Positions 36,301 to 44,922 of a stretch of 64,000 nt of DNA are shown here, piece after piece. The position numbers and the translations under genes are program-made. A model generated the notes under the pieces. It did no database searches and was not told where the DNA came from. It saw only the letters and a program-made list of their open reading frames with translations. The stretch comes from a virus. The DNA lies in IMG/VR virus record IMGVR_UViG_3300042292_000421, positions 1 to 64,000 of that record. One strand, 5' to 3'. How positions within the stretch are numbered: the first letter of the stretch is position 1; every line of letters starts with the position of its first letter.

Positions 36301-39300
36301 CGGTACTGCATTGCCTACTACTACTGGCATTGGTGCTACTATAGTTGATTGGACTGCAGTACAAAACACCTCATATTATTTTAAAATTTCTGCAATCAAT
36401 CCGGGTGGATCATCAGTAGTGTCTGACAATAGTTCACCTAATATATTAACGCTTGCAGACAAAGCAGGTGTGCCTGGTACTCCGACAGTAACACCGTCAG
36501 GTACTGATAGACTTACAGTTTCATGGACTGCGCCAGTAGGCGGCACTGTTCCGGATTCGTATAAAGTAACACGCTATTTTAATGGAACTCCAACTAGTTT
36601 AGGAACTCAGACATCTGGGTTTACTGATACTAATAGTGGTAATGGGTTAAGTGCTAATACATCATATTCTTACACTGTTCAGTCGCACACAACGGGTGGT
36701 GATTCACTTGAATCAGCTGCTGGTTCAGGAACTACTTGGATGGTAGCACCTGGGGCAATAGTATGGGCAGCAACAACGTTTACTGGTGTAACAACAACAA
36801 GCACAACAATAAATTGGACGGCACCAACATCAGGCGGAGCAGTTACAAAATATGTAGCGCGAACAGCTGAAAGAGATATACATGGAGAACCTATTTTAAT
36901 AGAATCAGGTGATTTAGCATCTAATGCTACGTCTTTTAAGTTTGACAATTTAAAAACGTGGTACGATCATGATTTTCGTGTAAAGGCATACAATACCAAT
37001 CCAACTTCTACAGATTCTACAACAGTAAGTAACCATACATTACCTAGAGTACCTAATAAACCATCAAAACCAACTACATCTAGCGTATTGTATAATAGTA
37101 TTACGATTAGCTGTGATGTTTCATCACCCGACACTGCGCCACTAACATATGTTATGTATAGAAACGGTGTTGCAGCAGGTGATGCAATTAAAAGTGGTAC
37201 TGCTATTTCAACTAGTACTATAACGTATACAGATACTACCGTGTCAGAAAATACAGCATACGTGTATTATGTACAAACTCATAATGAAAATGATTTTAGT
37301 ACTATGTCAGATGGTAGTGTGTCAGTTACTACTCCGTATGCTCCACCAGGAACTCCAGGTGCAATTACTATTTCGTTAGCAGCAACTACGTCGTTTACTG
37401 CATCATGGTCTGCACCAACAACCGGAACAGCTACATCGTACAAAGTAACTGTAAAAGAATACGGTACTACAACTGCTGTATTTACAGCGTCGCCAACTAG
37501 TGCATCAGTAAGCGTTAATACCGGTCTTTCTGCTAATAAACGATACGTTGTAGAGGTATTTGCAAGCAATGGTGGCGGTGATAGTGCAACTGCAGCAACG
37601 TCGCCTGCAATCACGTTACCACCTAAAGTAACAATAGGTACAACAACTTCAGTATCGACTACAAGTTTAACAGTTAATTGGACTGCACCAGCTGGATTAA
37701 CTTTAGCATATTCTGTGTATAGAGGAGGATTAAGTGATTCTACTAATAAGCTTACTACGACTGGATCCGGAACGTCGTATCCTGATACAGGACCGTTAAC
37801 TGCAGAAACACCGTATTACTATTATGTTAGAGCTGACAATACTACAGTAATCAACAGCGTAACGTATGGCGGGCTAGGTACACCATCAGATGCAAGCACT
37901 GCAGCATATACATACCCGTCGGCGCCAAATGCTCCTACTATTGCGTTAACGTCAACTGCAAAAGCAGGCGACAGAAGTGTTACATTAACAATAACAGCAG
38001 GATCAGGCGGAGTAGCTGCTACGGCATTTTTATATAGTTATGGCACATCTGTGCCTACATCTGCAGGCACAGATGCAGGAACTTATGCAAGTCCAAAGGC
38101 AGTTTCTGTTACGCTTGGTGCTGACAATACCAAATATTACTTTGTTGCAACTGCAAAGAGAACTGCAAATGGGTTAACATCAGCAGCATCAACTTTATCA
38201 AGTAGTGCTAATTATACAACACCGCCAGCTGCAGTTGGTCAAGTGTCGGTTACTTCAGTAACAGGCGCATTTGGTGTAAAACTTACTGCTACGTGTACAG
38301 GTGCAACACATTTTTACTATAAGTCATGGAGTCCGAATATCTCAGCAGCATATGGCTCTCCTAAACTTACCCCACCTGATACATCTGGTATAGGAGTATG
38401 GTTACCAACTGATTATTACGTTACAAATACTACACAGTACATTGGGCTATACGACAATGGTAATGTAATGTTCCCAAACAGCGCATACTATGTATTAGCA
38501 GTTAATTTTATGCCAGACACAGGTCCTGCAACGACCGGTGGTTTAACTAATGTAGCATCATGGAGTCAAGTTGAATCAGCAGCTATTAGTCTGGTAGCAT
38601 CAACTGCTTCGGTTGTCTCTGCAAATCAAATAACGTCAGTAACCCAATCAGTAACCGTGCCGTGGGATGCAACTCAAGTAATCATTGCTGCATGCGGTGG
38701 TGGCGGTGCAGGTGGTGGTTCTGATGCTAATGCCGGTAACAAAGGAGCAGGTGCACCTAGAATAACCGCTACTTATAGTCTGCCAGCCGGAACAACATCG
38801 TTAAGTGTAGCACTTGGCGGGGGCGGTTTACCTGGAGACGGTGCAGTAAAGGCTAGTGGAGGCGGTGCAGGTGGTGGCGGTGTATATGCAGGCGGTACCG
38901 GCGGTAACACAGGGCCAACTGGTACATCAGGCGGAGGCGGCGGTGGTGGTGGCGCTACTGTAGTTACTACGATCGGTGCAACATCGCGTAAACTTGTAAT
39001 TGCAGGCGGGGGCGGTGGCGGTGGTGGCGGGTCAAATGGAAAAACTGGCGGAGCTGCGGCACCATATAACCTACCAGGTGTTGCGTATATTAGCGCATCT
39101 ACAGATTTAGCAGTTGGCGTAGCAGGCAACACGCCTGCTACTGGAATTGACGGTGGAGGTGGCGGTGGCGGTGGAGCACCTTATTGTACAACAACCCAAT
39201 CTACGTTTACAGGTACAGGCGGTATCGCAGGTAAAGATAACGTTACAAGTGCTGGAGCTGGGGTATCCGGTGGATTGTTTGTTTCTTCAGATTATACCGG

Positions 39301-39454
39301 TGGGTTAACAATTACTGCAGCACCTTCTACAGTAGTTTCATCAACTTCTACTGATGCGCCAGGAACTGGTGGCAAAGGAGGATCCGGAACAGGTCAATCA
39401 ACTTCGGCATATTACGGAACTGCAGGGAGCGCATCTATTACGTTTCTTAAGTAA
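33326..39454 (+). CDS. Giant adhesin with fibronectin type III repeats and glycine-rich tip (2042 aa)
   Basis: A short N-terminal domain is followed by roughly 17-19 FN3 repeats of ~90-100 aa (recurring SYKLVR, VRTLPGPP and W.AP segments). Residues from about 1780 onward are glycine-rich, with strings such as GGGGAGGG and GGGGGGGGA separating short variable segments, like the receptor-binding tip of T4-type gp38 adhesins. It overlaps the S74 gene stop by one base. It likely decides host range. Confidence 0.8.
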   Translation: MTLPLEYNAISMGQVRTELNKASGPISLNDDDVRILFQVSRTSGTIISLHNGHGKSNIMPPVVTKPPLLVDPLTNITQTSVTVTWKAYQSLVIDGQVDYYRVQVYSVPDNVLRWDSSDLPRSATTVPVIDLVASAVHLVTNYRVDVMAKNISATKTSSLDLLTLENIPLKPSLPVATVISKTQIQVGSASTYATTYYIYKDGASIPITTSSMPYTDTVGVYTSHTYTVKGNSTGGDGPMSDTSVSVRSLPDAPLAVVFTPYSSTNTTLTINWTLSTSPVVNYYKLVVVNFGTTNEVYRKNDVSNTTTSITISTNLAATSQYTATLETVNESSIFYNIPVSIAEDVWTKTNAVAGTPVVTKLTDQTLGQSQLQIVWNSVIGATSYKLVRTKVISGVAQTPVIFTVALTGTPTLTFIDGDLATSPSVLSSYSYYRYNVISVNAGGDSALSTISADVRTLPGPPVAVTGLVVTLPNITNTTAIATWTDDTGQVNSYTAILKQGVTTIDTKANIAPGTQTVTFGSPTALTQDTAYSVTVTTYNDNTPPATTAPVAFRTKLNQPSSAPSVALNPDTLLGKSHLTVTFAAISGATSYKLVRFRISDSVEYVISPVVYTGTTTLTCDDSGLGSYEQYKYQLIAVNDGGDSVRSGYSNTVRTLPGPADASTLTVTIGTIAATTTAVSWAWSGSSGQVTSYVVILSDVNGEVYRTDNGTSLSVTLGQSPLAALIVNRAYSVVIKVVNENTDTSKAFTTAKGFVTITTKPNAPTVDTAASTTQLVVNWTTNSATTYDLIRYNVTTSAAGVSLTNKTTPFTDTGLLAYNEYQYTVTSNNSASTPVGVTSDRSPTGVRTLPNNPVAVSGITVTNKVAGAADTTAKVNWTNTDWTLSNGVVTKYDVSVKSGGGIEYGNSSVSGTATYLDVTVPCGETFTIVIKTYNSVSHATSTGVNQFISPPVKPSAPYLDTGITPNPTQTRISLKWTAVSTATSYTLAPFKSDGTALPTTTGIGATIVDWTAVQNTSYYFKISAINPGGSSVVSDNSSPNILTLADKAGVPGTPTVTPSGTDRLTVSWTAPVGGTVPDSYKVTRYFNGTPTSLGTQTSGFTDTNSGNGLSANTSYSYTVQSHTTGGDSLESAAGSGTTWMVAPGAIVWAATTFTGVTTTSTTINWTAPTSGGAVTKYVARTAERDIHGEPILIESGDLASNATSFKFDNLKTWYDHDFRVKAYNTNPTSTDSTTVSNHTLPRVPNKPSKPTTSSVLYNSITISCDVSSPDTAPLTYVMYRNGVAAGDAIKSGTAISTSTITYTDTTVSENTAYVYYVQTHNENDFSTMSDGSVSVTTPYAPPGTPGAITISLAATTSFTASWSAPTTGTATSYKVTVKEYGTTTAVFTASPTSASVSVNTGLSANKRYVVEVFASNGGGDSATAATSPAITLPPKVTIGTTTSVSTTSLTVNWTAPAGLTLAYSVYRGGLSDSTNKLTTTGSGTSYPDTGPLTAETPYYYYVRADNTTVINSVTYGGLGTPSDASTAAYTYPSAPNAPTIALTSTAKAGDRSVTLTITAGSGGVAATAFLYSYGTSVPTSAGTDAGTYASPKAVSVTLGADNTKYYFVATAKRTANGLTSAASTLSSSANYTTPPAAVGQVSVTSVTGAFGVKLTATCTGATHFYYKSWSPNISAAYGSPKLTPPDTSGIGVWLPTDYYVTNTTQYIGLYDNGNVMFPNSAYYVLAVNFMPDTGPATTGGLTNVASWSQVESAAISLVASTASVVSANQITSVTQSVTVPWDATQVIIAACGGGGAGGGSDANAGNKGAGAPRITATYSLPAGTTSLSVALGGGGLPGDGAVKASGGGAGGGGVYAGGTGGNTGPTGTSGGGGGGGGATVVTTIGATSRKLVIAGGGGGGGGGSNGKTGGAAAPYNLPGVAYISASTDLAVGVAGNTPATGIDGGGGGGGGAPYCTTTQSTFTGTGGIAGKDNVTSAGAGVSGGLFVSSDYTGGLTITAAPSTVVSSTSTDAPGTGGKGGSGTGQSTSAYYGTAGSASITFLK

Positions 39455-39494
39455 CCTATTACAGTTTTCTTATTAGATTAAATGTATGTTAACG

Positions 39495-39528
39495 CCTATA
39501 ACGGTAAATAATACTTTACCGTTATAGG
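39495..39528 (+). promoter_or_regulatory. Perfect 14-bp hairpin covering the ribosome-binding site of the glycosyltransferase gene
   Basis: Arms CCTATAACGGTAAA and TTTACCGTTATAGG with a 6-nt loop. The AGG of the only good ribosome-binding site (TAGGATA) is in the 3' arm, 7 bp before ATG. Read-through RNA would hide it; RNA started inside the hairpin would not. Confidence 0.65.
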
Positions 39529-39535
39529 ATAACAT

Positions 39536-40444
39536 ATGAGTCGTTCAATTTTTGTAAGTATAGTGTCGTATAGAGATCCGTTATTGGATACTACTATTGA
39601 ATCATTATTATCAATGCAATCTAACAATAATAAACTAACAATTTCAGTATTTGATCAATCAACTATTGATTGTAAATATAAAGATCATCCATCTGTAATT
39701 TATAAACAAATGCCTCCAGAATATTCTAACGGTGTTGGATGGGCAAGGCATATTAATTCTTTAAATATAAACGATGAAGATTTTTATTATCAAATTGATT
39801 CTCATTCAGTATTTGATAAAAATTGGGATGAATATTTGCTTGAAGAGTTTTTTAATGCAGCAACGTTTTATAACACTCACAAAATTACATTGTCAAATGC
39901 ATGTAAAGTTTTTACAATTGATAAAAACGGTAATGTGTTTAAAGAACAAGAAGACGGTATGGGGTATCTTACAGTTAAATTTCTTAAAAATCTTGGATTT
40001 GATTCAAATAAATTGCCAACACCACATGGTAAGTTTGGACCAAAACCAACTACACAAGTTGTCAAAGCACGTCATTTAAACGGTGGAAATTTCTTTACTC
40101 ACACTGATTTTATTCGACATGTTGGGTTATGCCCATTTATGTATTTGTTTGGTGAAGAACATCATACTACATTAAATGCGTTCTTAAATGGATATAAATT
40201 GTTACATCATACTGCTGTACACATTTACCATTTAAGAGACACACATAATTACATTTCTAAGATACGAGTTGACCCTGTTATATCTCAAGATCGTATTGAT
40301 GAGTTGCAAAATAGATCAATGAGCTATTGGTTATCATTTTTATCAAGTATTCCTGAAGAACAGCTAACAGAATTTTTTAATTATACCGGTGTTGATTATA
40401 TCAATCTTCAATTAGCTGAATCTGCAAAAACTACAATAGATTAA
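39536..40444 (+). CDS. Glycosyltransferase, GlcNAc-transferase (GT60-like)
   Basis: 302 aa. IFVSIVSYRDPLLDTTIESL, FYYQIDSHSVFDKNWDEYL (DxH metal site) and FGEEHHTTLNAF match the GlcNAc-transferase family related to polypeptide/Skp1 alpha-GlcNAc transferases. Substrate unknown; its place after the giant fibres suggests glycosylation of Ser/Thr-rich fibre proteins. It converges with the next gene, overlapping by 4 bp. Confidence 0.75.
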   Translation: MSRSIFVSIVSYRDPLLDTTIESLLSMQSNNNKLTISVFDQSTIDCKYKDHPSVIYKQMPPEYSNGVGWARHINSLNINDEDFYYQIDSHSVFDKNWDEYLLEEFFNAATFYNTHKITLSNACKVFTIDKNGNVFKEQEDGMGYLTVKFLKNLGFDSNKLPTPHGKFGPKPTTQVVKARHLNGGNFFTHTDFIRHVGLCPFMYLFGEEHHTTLNAFLNGYKLLHHTAVHIYHLRDTHNYISKIRVDPVISQDRIDELQNRSMSYWLSFLSSIPEEQLTEFFNYTGVDYINLQLAESAKTTID

Positions 40445-41646
40445 GCAATTTTTAATAAAATAGTATCTTCATTAATTCGACCGGACATTTTAGTATCGGT
40501 TGAATTAATATCATCTAAAAACTTTCGTAACATTAGTTTATTTGCAGACTTAAACTCTTTAAGTGTTTCTTCTGGCTTGCGTATAGTTTTTTGAACACTC
40601 TTATGTTCATCATATCCTAAAATAGCAGCACCTTTTACAGTTAACGGTCCTGTTATTTCATCAGCTACAAATTTACCAAGTTTTCTATTCTTAGTGTTGT
40701 ATACCCATAACTCTTTAGCACCAATAATATCTGTAGGATTAATAGAAACAAGTTTTAATGGTTCAAATATTTTTAGATATTTTAATTTTTCAACTAGCTT
40801 ATCTTTTGGTACTGCTTTCTTAGTACGTGGTGCTTTGTTAACTTTACTTTCTTCAATTAACATAGTACACGCAGATTCAACTTCTTTATAAAATGCAATT
40901 AAATTTTTAATTTCTCTTTTACTTCTATGTTTATAAGCTTCTTGTAACTGTTCGTATGCATCGTGCTTTTCTTCATCATCAGGTTTGCCAGCTGCAAGCT
41001 CTTCTAATTCCAACAAATTACGCGAGTACATATCTTTAATAATACGTGCATGTGCTGCTTTTGCTTCCTTAGCTTTAAGCGCATTTATTACTTTAATAGC
41101 TTTAGGATCAAACGTAGCTGCATTAGTAATCCATTGGTCTACAGCGTCTTCAATAACTTCTGTCATACCAATTGCAGCTTCTTTTACGCGAGCTTGTATA
41201 TTAATAACTGCAGCTGGCTTTTTAACTTCACCTTCTTCATCCGGTTCAATGTCTACTTCACCTGCTTCAACTGTAGCAGCAATGGCATCTCTTAACCAAG
41301 CAGCCGCATCTCTTCCGTTATTAAAAGTGTCATGAACAGCTGGCATACCTCTGATAAGACAAGAAGCAATAGAACCCATAGTAGTACTTGTGCGCCAATC
41401 TTTAGTAGCTTTATAAGTGTTAATATATTCTGTGTTACAGCCATTTAGTGTCATCCATTTAACAACTGCAGGTTTTAAATCTTTTACGCTAAACTGCAGG
41501 TTATAGTATTGCATAGCGTTATGCCATTTTTTTCTATATTCAGTAGGCGTCCAATCTTCCCAGTTGTCCCAAACAGGACTGCTATCCTTTTTAGCATTTT
41601 CACGTATTGTAACTGAAGTTACTTTTGTTTTTTTCTTAAGTGCCAT
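40441..41646 (-). CDS. Conserved phage protein of unknown function (401 aa)
   Basis: Lysine-rich, mostly helical, with an acidic patch EPDEEGEVKK near residue 140 and coiled-coil-like stretches in the middle. I recognise no catalytic motif. First residues MALKKKTKVTSVTI follow an AGGAAT site. Confidence 0.55.
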   Translation of the reverse strand: MALKKKTKVTSVTIRENAKKDSSPVWDNWEDWTPTEYRKKWHNAMQYYNLQFSVKDLKPAVVKWMTLNGCNTEYINTYKATKDWRTSTTMGSIASCLIRGMPAVHDTFNNGRDAAAWLRDAIAATVEAGEVDIEPDEEGEVKKPAAVINIQARVKEAAIGMTEVIEDAVDQWITNAATFDPKAIKVINALKAKEAKAAHARIIKDMYSRNLLELEELAAGKPDDEEKHDAYEQLQEAYKHRSKREIKNLIAFYKEVESACTMLIEESKVNKAPRTKKAVPKDKLVEKLKYLKIFEPLKLVSINPTDIIGAKELWVYNTKNRKLGKFVADEITGPLTVKGAAILGYDEHKSVQKTIRKPEETLKEFKSANKLMLRKFLDDINSTDTKMSGRINEDTILLKIA

Positions 41647-41653
41647 ATTATTC

Positions 41654-42454
41654 CTATGTCCACATGTGATGTCTAACTTTAATGAGTCTAATCATCATAT
41701 CTTCGTCTTCTTGTTCTTGTGCTACTTCGATAGCATTACTAAGCAGTAATAATTTTAATGATTTTTCTTCTTCCTCTTTAGTACGGTTATTGTTAAACAT
41801 AGTACCATACTTTTCTTCTTCGTAATTGTAAAAATCACCAAGTCCTGATTCGTCTATTGGATCTTTACGTTTAGGATATTCTTCAGTCCACCATAAGTAC
41901 AGTGTTTTCATTTCAATTGCAGCAAGTGCTTGCGGAGATAGATCGTAATGTGTTTTATCTTTATTTTCGTAAACTAACTCTGATGCCCAATCTAAGTAAT
42001 CTAAACCGGCTTGTTTACTACGCCATGATCTCCAATGAAAGTTTGGAACATTGTACTTTTCGTATTGTGCTTTATCATCCCAACGAATAAAACTCCAAGC
42101 AAGTTCAACTTCAACAAAGTCAACTAGTTCATTAAACATACAAGGTAAAAATCTATAACCAACATCACACCAGTCACCTGGTTTAATGTCTTTAGTATGT
42201 GCAGTTAACCCGTGTGTACGACTAACCCATCTGTTTTCAACATAATATTTAATATTGTAAAAAGTATCTGATGGAAACATAACAATATCTTGAAGTTTAT
42301 CAAGTAGTTCTTCTGCAATCCAAAAGCGAAGTGGGTGGGTAGCCTTTGCAAGTTTTTGAATAGAGACCCACCCTTCACTAGACTCATATTCTGGATATTT
42401 TGTACCACGGATCCAATCCGCAAAATCACCGCATGACCAATAGTTACTTCTCAT
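41654..42454 (-). CDS. Conserved phage protein of unknown function (266 aa)
   Basis: Tryptophan-rich (NYWSCGDFADWIRG, FHWRSWRSKQ, LYLWWTEEYP), with an acidic C-terminal region EEEKYGTMFNNNRTKEEEE. I believe related proteins recur in large phages without known function. It follows the MazG-like gene by 4 bp. Confidence 0.55.
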   Translation of the reverse strand: MRSNYWSCGDFADWIRGTKYPEYESSEGWVSIQKLAKATHPLRFWIAEELLDKLQDIVMFPSDTFYNIKYYVENRWVSRTHGLTAHTKDIKPGDWCDVGYRFLPCMFNELVDFVEVELAWSFIRWDDKAQYEKYNVPNFHWRSWRSKQAGLDYLDWASELVYENKDKTHYDLSPQALAAIEMKTLYLWWTEEYPKRKDPIDESGLGDFYNYEEEKYGTMFNNNRTKEEEEKSLKLLLLSNAIEVAQEQEDEDMMIRLIKVRHHMWT

Positions 42455-42458
42455 TTGT

Positions 42459-42830
42459 TTATCCTCTTGTTAAAAATGGTGTTAGTTCAGGAGCGGAATA
42501 TGTAGCTGGTTTTAGAACCTTGCCATCTTCCCTTTTAATAACTTTACCAGTCGCTGGATCTACTTTAGACATATTTGATCTAATTACTTCATTCCATGCA
42601 CCTTCGGCATCTGCACCTAATGAATGTAACGCGCCCACAACTACAACTAAAATATCAATCAATGCATCAAGTTGTTCAACTTTATCATCTTGATCAACTG
42701 CGTCCTGTAGTTCTTGTACTTCTTCTTTGATTAAGTCTAAGTACATATTATATTGTGATTCGTTGTAATTGTCAACTGTTTGATCACCGGCAATCATAAA
42801 TGTTTTTTGATCTGTAAATACGTTTGTCAT
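42459..42830 (-). CDS. MazG-like nucleotide pyrophosphohydrolase
   Basis: 123 aa. LIKEEVQELQDAV and LDALIDILVVVVGALHSLG give the EExxE...D metal-binding set of the MazG/PRA-PH all-alpha NTP pyrophosphatases, and NEVIRSNMSKVD is the usual phage continuation. It may clear dUTP or lower (p)ppGpp signalling during infection. Confidence 0.85.
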   Translation of the reverse strand: MTNVFTDQKTFMIAGDQTVDNYNESQYNMYLDLIKEEVQELQDAVDQDDKVEQLDALIDILVVVVGALHSLGADAEGAWNEVIRSNMSKVDPATGKVIKREDGKVLKPATYSAPELTPFLTRG

Positions 42831-42843
42831 TGTTTTCCTTTTA

Positions 42844-43041
42844 TTAGTTGTTTCTAGTGTTGTCTGAAAATGCCCAGCCTAAGCAAATAATCCATATTAC
42901 TACAGACCAGCCGGCTAAGAAGTTAAAAATAAAAATTGGCATAAAGTTATTATGTCCGCGTTCGCTTGCTATTAGTGTTGGAGCAAAGTATATAAAAAAT
43001 GTCAACATTGCTGCAAACACAATTATGATATCAATCATCAT
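42844..43041 (-). CDS. Superinfection immunity membrane protein
   Basis: 65 aa with two transmembrane segments. YFAPTLIASERGHNN and IFNFLAGWSVVIWIICLGWAF match the Imm_superinfect family (T4 Imm-like), which blocks DNA entry by related phages. An in-frame ATG one codon later is also possible. Confidence 0.75.
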   Translation of the reverse strand: MMIDIIIVFAAMLTFFIYFAPTLIASERGHNNFMPIFIFNFLAGWSVVIWIICLGWAFSDNTRNN

Positions 43042-43129
43042 CTTCCGGTTCCATTGCTGAGTATATTAACGCGCATTCTTCTAACATTTTAAATTCTCTT
43101 TGCATACTTGTCAATTCTTCTTCATTCAT
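43031..43129 (-). CDS. Small acidic protein (32 aa)
   Basis: MNEEELTSMQREFKMLEECA and twelve more residues ending in acidic EPEDDD. Its start overlaps the zinc-ribbon gene stop and its stop overlaps the immunity gene start, so it fits neatly into the operon. Confidence 0.5.
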   Translation of the reverse strand: MNEEELTSMQREFKMLEECALIYSAMEPEDDD

Positions 43130-43316
43130 TTTTAATGTCTTTAGTTAGGGTTGGTGTAACACATCCAACTGGTTTAGGTCGGACGTATGGTTCTTTTATA
43201 AACTCTACGTGGCAATCCACGCATATAAACATATCCCTAGATACTATTATTAGCATCCCAGCGCCGCAACGCGGACACTGGTTTCCTGTTACTGCGTCGT
43301 ATGACTGTGTGGTCAT
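43122..43316 (-). CDS. Zinc-ribbon protein (64 aa)
   Basis: NQCPRCGAGML and FICVDCHVEF form a four-cysteine ribbon of rubredoxin-knuckle type. It overlaps the ligase stop by ATGA. Role unknown. Confidence 0.6.
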   Translation of the reverse strand: MTTQSYDAVTGNQCPRCGAGMLIIVSRDMFICVDCHVEFIKEPYVRPKPVGCVTPTLTKDIKNE

Positions 43317-44671
43317 TTAGTCTTTCCCATTGCACTATCAAACTGATCCTGAACTCTTTCTAATGAATCAGCTTCTGTTTTGTCTTTACGGAATTCTACA
43401 AATCTTGGTAAAAACAAACTGTAATATTGATTGCTTGATGTTGGCGGCATAATGTTGTTGGATCTAACTGTTACAATTGTTCCATATAATTCATCTTTGC
43501 GATTAAAGATGTCTTTACGTAAATCATCTGTAAATCCTGACACGTTAACTACTAACTTGCTATCTGATGATTGACATGTAATAGATCCAAACAATGCAGC
43601 ATTCTTACCATTACCTTCTGTAAATGCTACAATTTCTAAATCAACATCTACTTCAAGTTTAAGTTTAACTTGATCTTTGCTTGTACCGTCACGCCATTTA
43701 GCATCTGGACGTTTAATAATAGTACCTTCAAGTCCTTGTTCTACTAACTCAAGATAATGTTTAAATGCTTCTTCCCATGAAAACACTAATTTTGTTTCAA
43801 TCATTTGTACATGTTGATAATCAGTTACTGCTTGCGATGCAACTTGATTTTTTAATGGATGGTATCTATCAGCATATTCTACAGTGCCTTTACCTTTTGG
43901 TACAGCAGTTGATAATGGAATTTGATCCCATATTAAAAATAAAGGTTCTTCATTTTCAGCAAACGAACCGCCATCTGCTATACTGTTTAAGATACCATTG
44001 CCTATTTCACGTGGCAAAATAACACCATCACGCTTTACAACAAGTTCACCATGTGTTTGGGTATTACAATGCATTTTACGTTGCATGTAATCAATGATGT
44101 TTTTAAACGGTTCTAATGGCATTGGGTTACCACTTCTGCTTAATAACTCAATAGACAAGTCTTCATAGAAGTTAGCATTGATATACATGCCATCTGCTTT
44201 TAACTGTGAATACACACCTTTAGACCATGGCCAAGTATCAAGTTTAACATGTTTAGGTAATGAGCAACGTTGATATGGAAACTCTGGAATTAATCCTTTC
44301 CATACTTTATTTACTGTAGCTGCTTGTACACCGCAACGTAAGTCTTTATTTATAACTTTGATAACAACTTGTGCATCACGTTCTGTTACAGATTCTAAAA
44401 TATTTTTAAGATGATCAATGCCTGCGTAACCTGTGTAAGTACGATCAGCCAATGCGTGTAAGTGTACAATAGCTTCGTCAAGAAGCATTGTAGGTGTTCC
44501 TGTATTAGGAGTATAATCAGGAATTTTTTTGATGTTAAAAGGAAGTAATTTATTAGTGGCACAAAAGCACACATCTTTCAATAATTCATTAGTGCTATTG
44601 TTTTTAAGAATGTCAATTTTGCTGTTAGTTTTAGGTTCGTTTGCTAACTGTTCTAAAATTGCGGAAATCAT
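43313..44671 (-). CDS. ATP-dependent DNA ligase (T4 gp30-like)
   Basis: 452 aa. Motif I SQLKADGMYINA carries the adenylated lysine; HGELVVKRDG (motif III), LEGTIIKRPDAKWRDGTS (motif IV) and VKLKLEVDVD (motif V) follow in order. It seals nicks in phage DNA replication and repair. Preceded by GGAG and a consensus sigma70 promoter. Confidence 0.93.
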   Translation of the reverse strand: MISAILEQLANEPKTNSKIDILKNNSTNELLKDVCFCATNKLLPFNIKKIPDYTPNTGTPTMLLDEAIVHLHALADRTYTGYAGIDHLKNILESVTERDAQVVIKVINKDLRCGVQAATVNKVWKGLIPEFPYQRCSLPKHVKLDTWPWSKGVYSQLKADGMYINANFYEDLSIELLSRSGNPMPLEPFKNIIDYMQRKMHCNTQTHGELVVKRDGVILPREIGNGILNSIADGGSFAENEEPLFLIWDQIPLSTAVPKGKGTVEYADRYHPLKNQVASQAVTDYQHVQMIETKLVFSWEEAFKHYLELVEQGLEGTIIKRPDAKWRDGTSKDQVKLKLEVDVDLEIVAFTEGNGKNAALFGSITCQSSDSKLVVNVSGFTDDLRKDIFNRKDELYGTIVTVRSNNIMPPTSSNQYYSLFLPRFVEFRKDKTEADSLERVQDQFDSAMGKTK

Positions 44672-44702
44672 GTGTTAACTCCTAAGTAGTAATAAAAATA
44701 AT

Positions 44703-44731
44703 ATTATACAGCAATAAACAATTAATGTCAA
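44703..44731 (-). promoter_or_regulatory. Consensus sigma70 promoter for DNA ligase
   Basis: TTGACA, 17-bp spacer, TATAAT on the minus strand: a perfect match, as expected for an early gene. Confidence 0.85.
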
Positions 44732-44735
44732 CTAA

Positions 44736-44828
44736 TTATTCGTCGCAATCAAATAAAACCATTAATGTTATAATTGTAAAAATTATTGCAACCATTACTG
44801 CTCCAAATTCGTCTGCTATGTTAACCAT
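44736..44828 (-). CDS. Small single-TM protein (30 aa)
   Basis: MVNIADEFGAVMVAIIFTII and ten more residues with one hydrophobic helix. A very strong GGGGAGGAAAGT site precedes the ATG, which makes real expression likely. Confidence 0.5.
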   Translation of the reverse strand: MVNIADEFGAVMVAIIFTIITLMVLFDCDE

Positions 44829-44922
44829 ACTTTCCTCCCCTCAAAGTAGTATGTATAATAAATAAAGGTGTAGTTCGCGGATTGCCGTCCCAACTACTTT
44901 AATACTTTCAAGGAGTATCAAC

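Noticed and set aside
38773-39132. Proline-rich ORF on the minus strand (119 aa)
   Set aside because: It is the antisense shadow of the glycine-rich tip of the adhesin.
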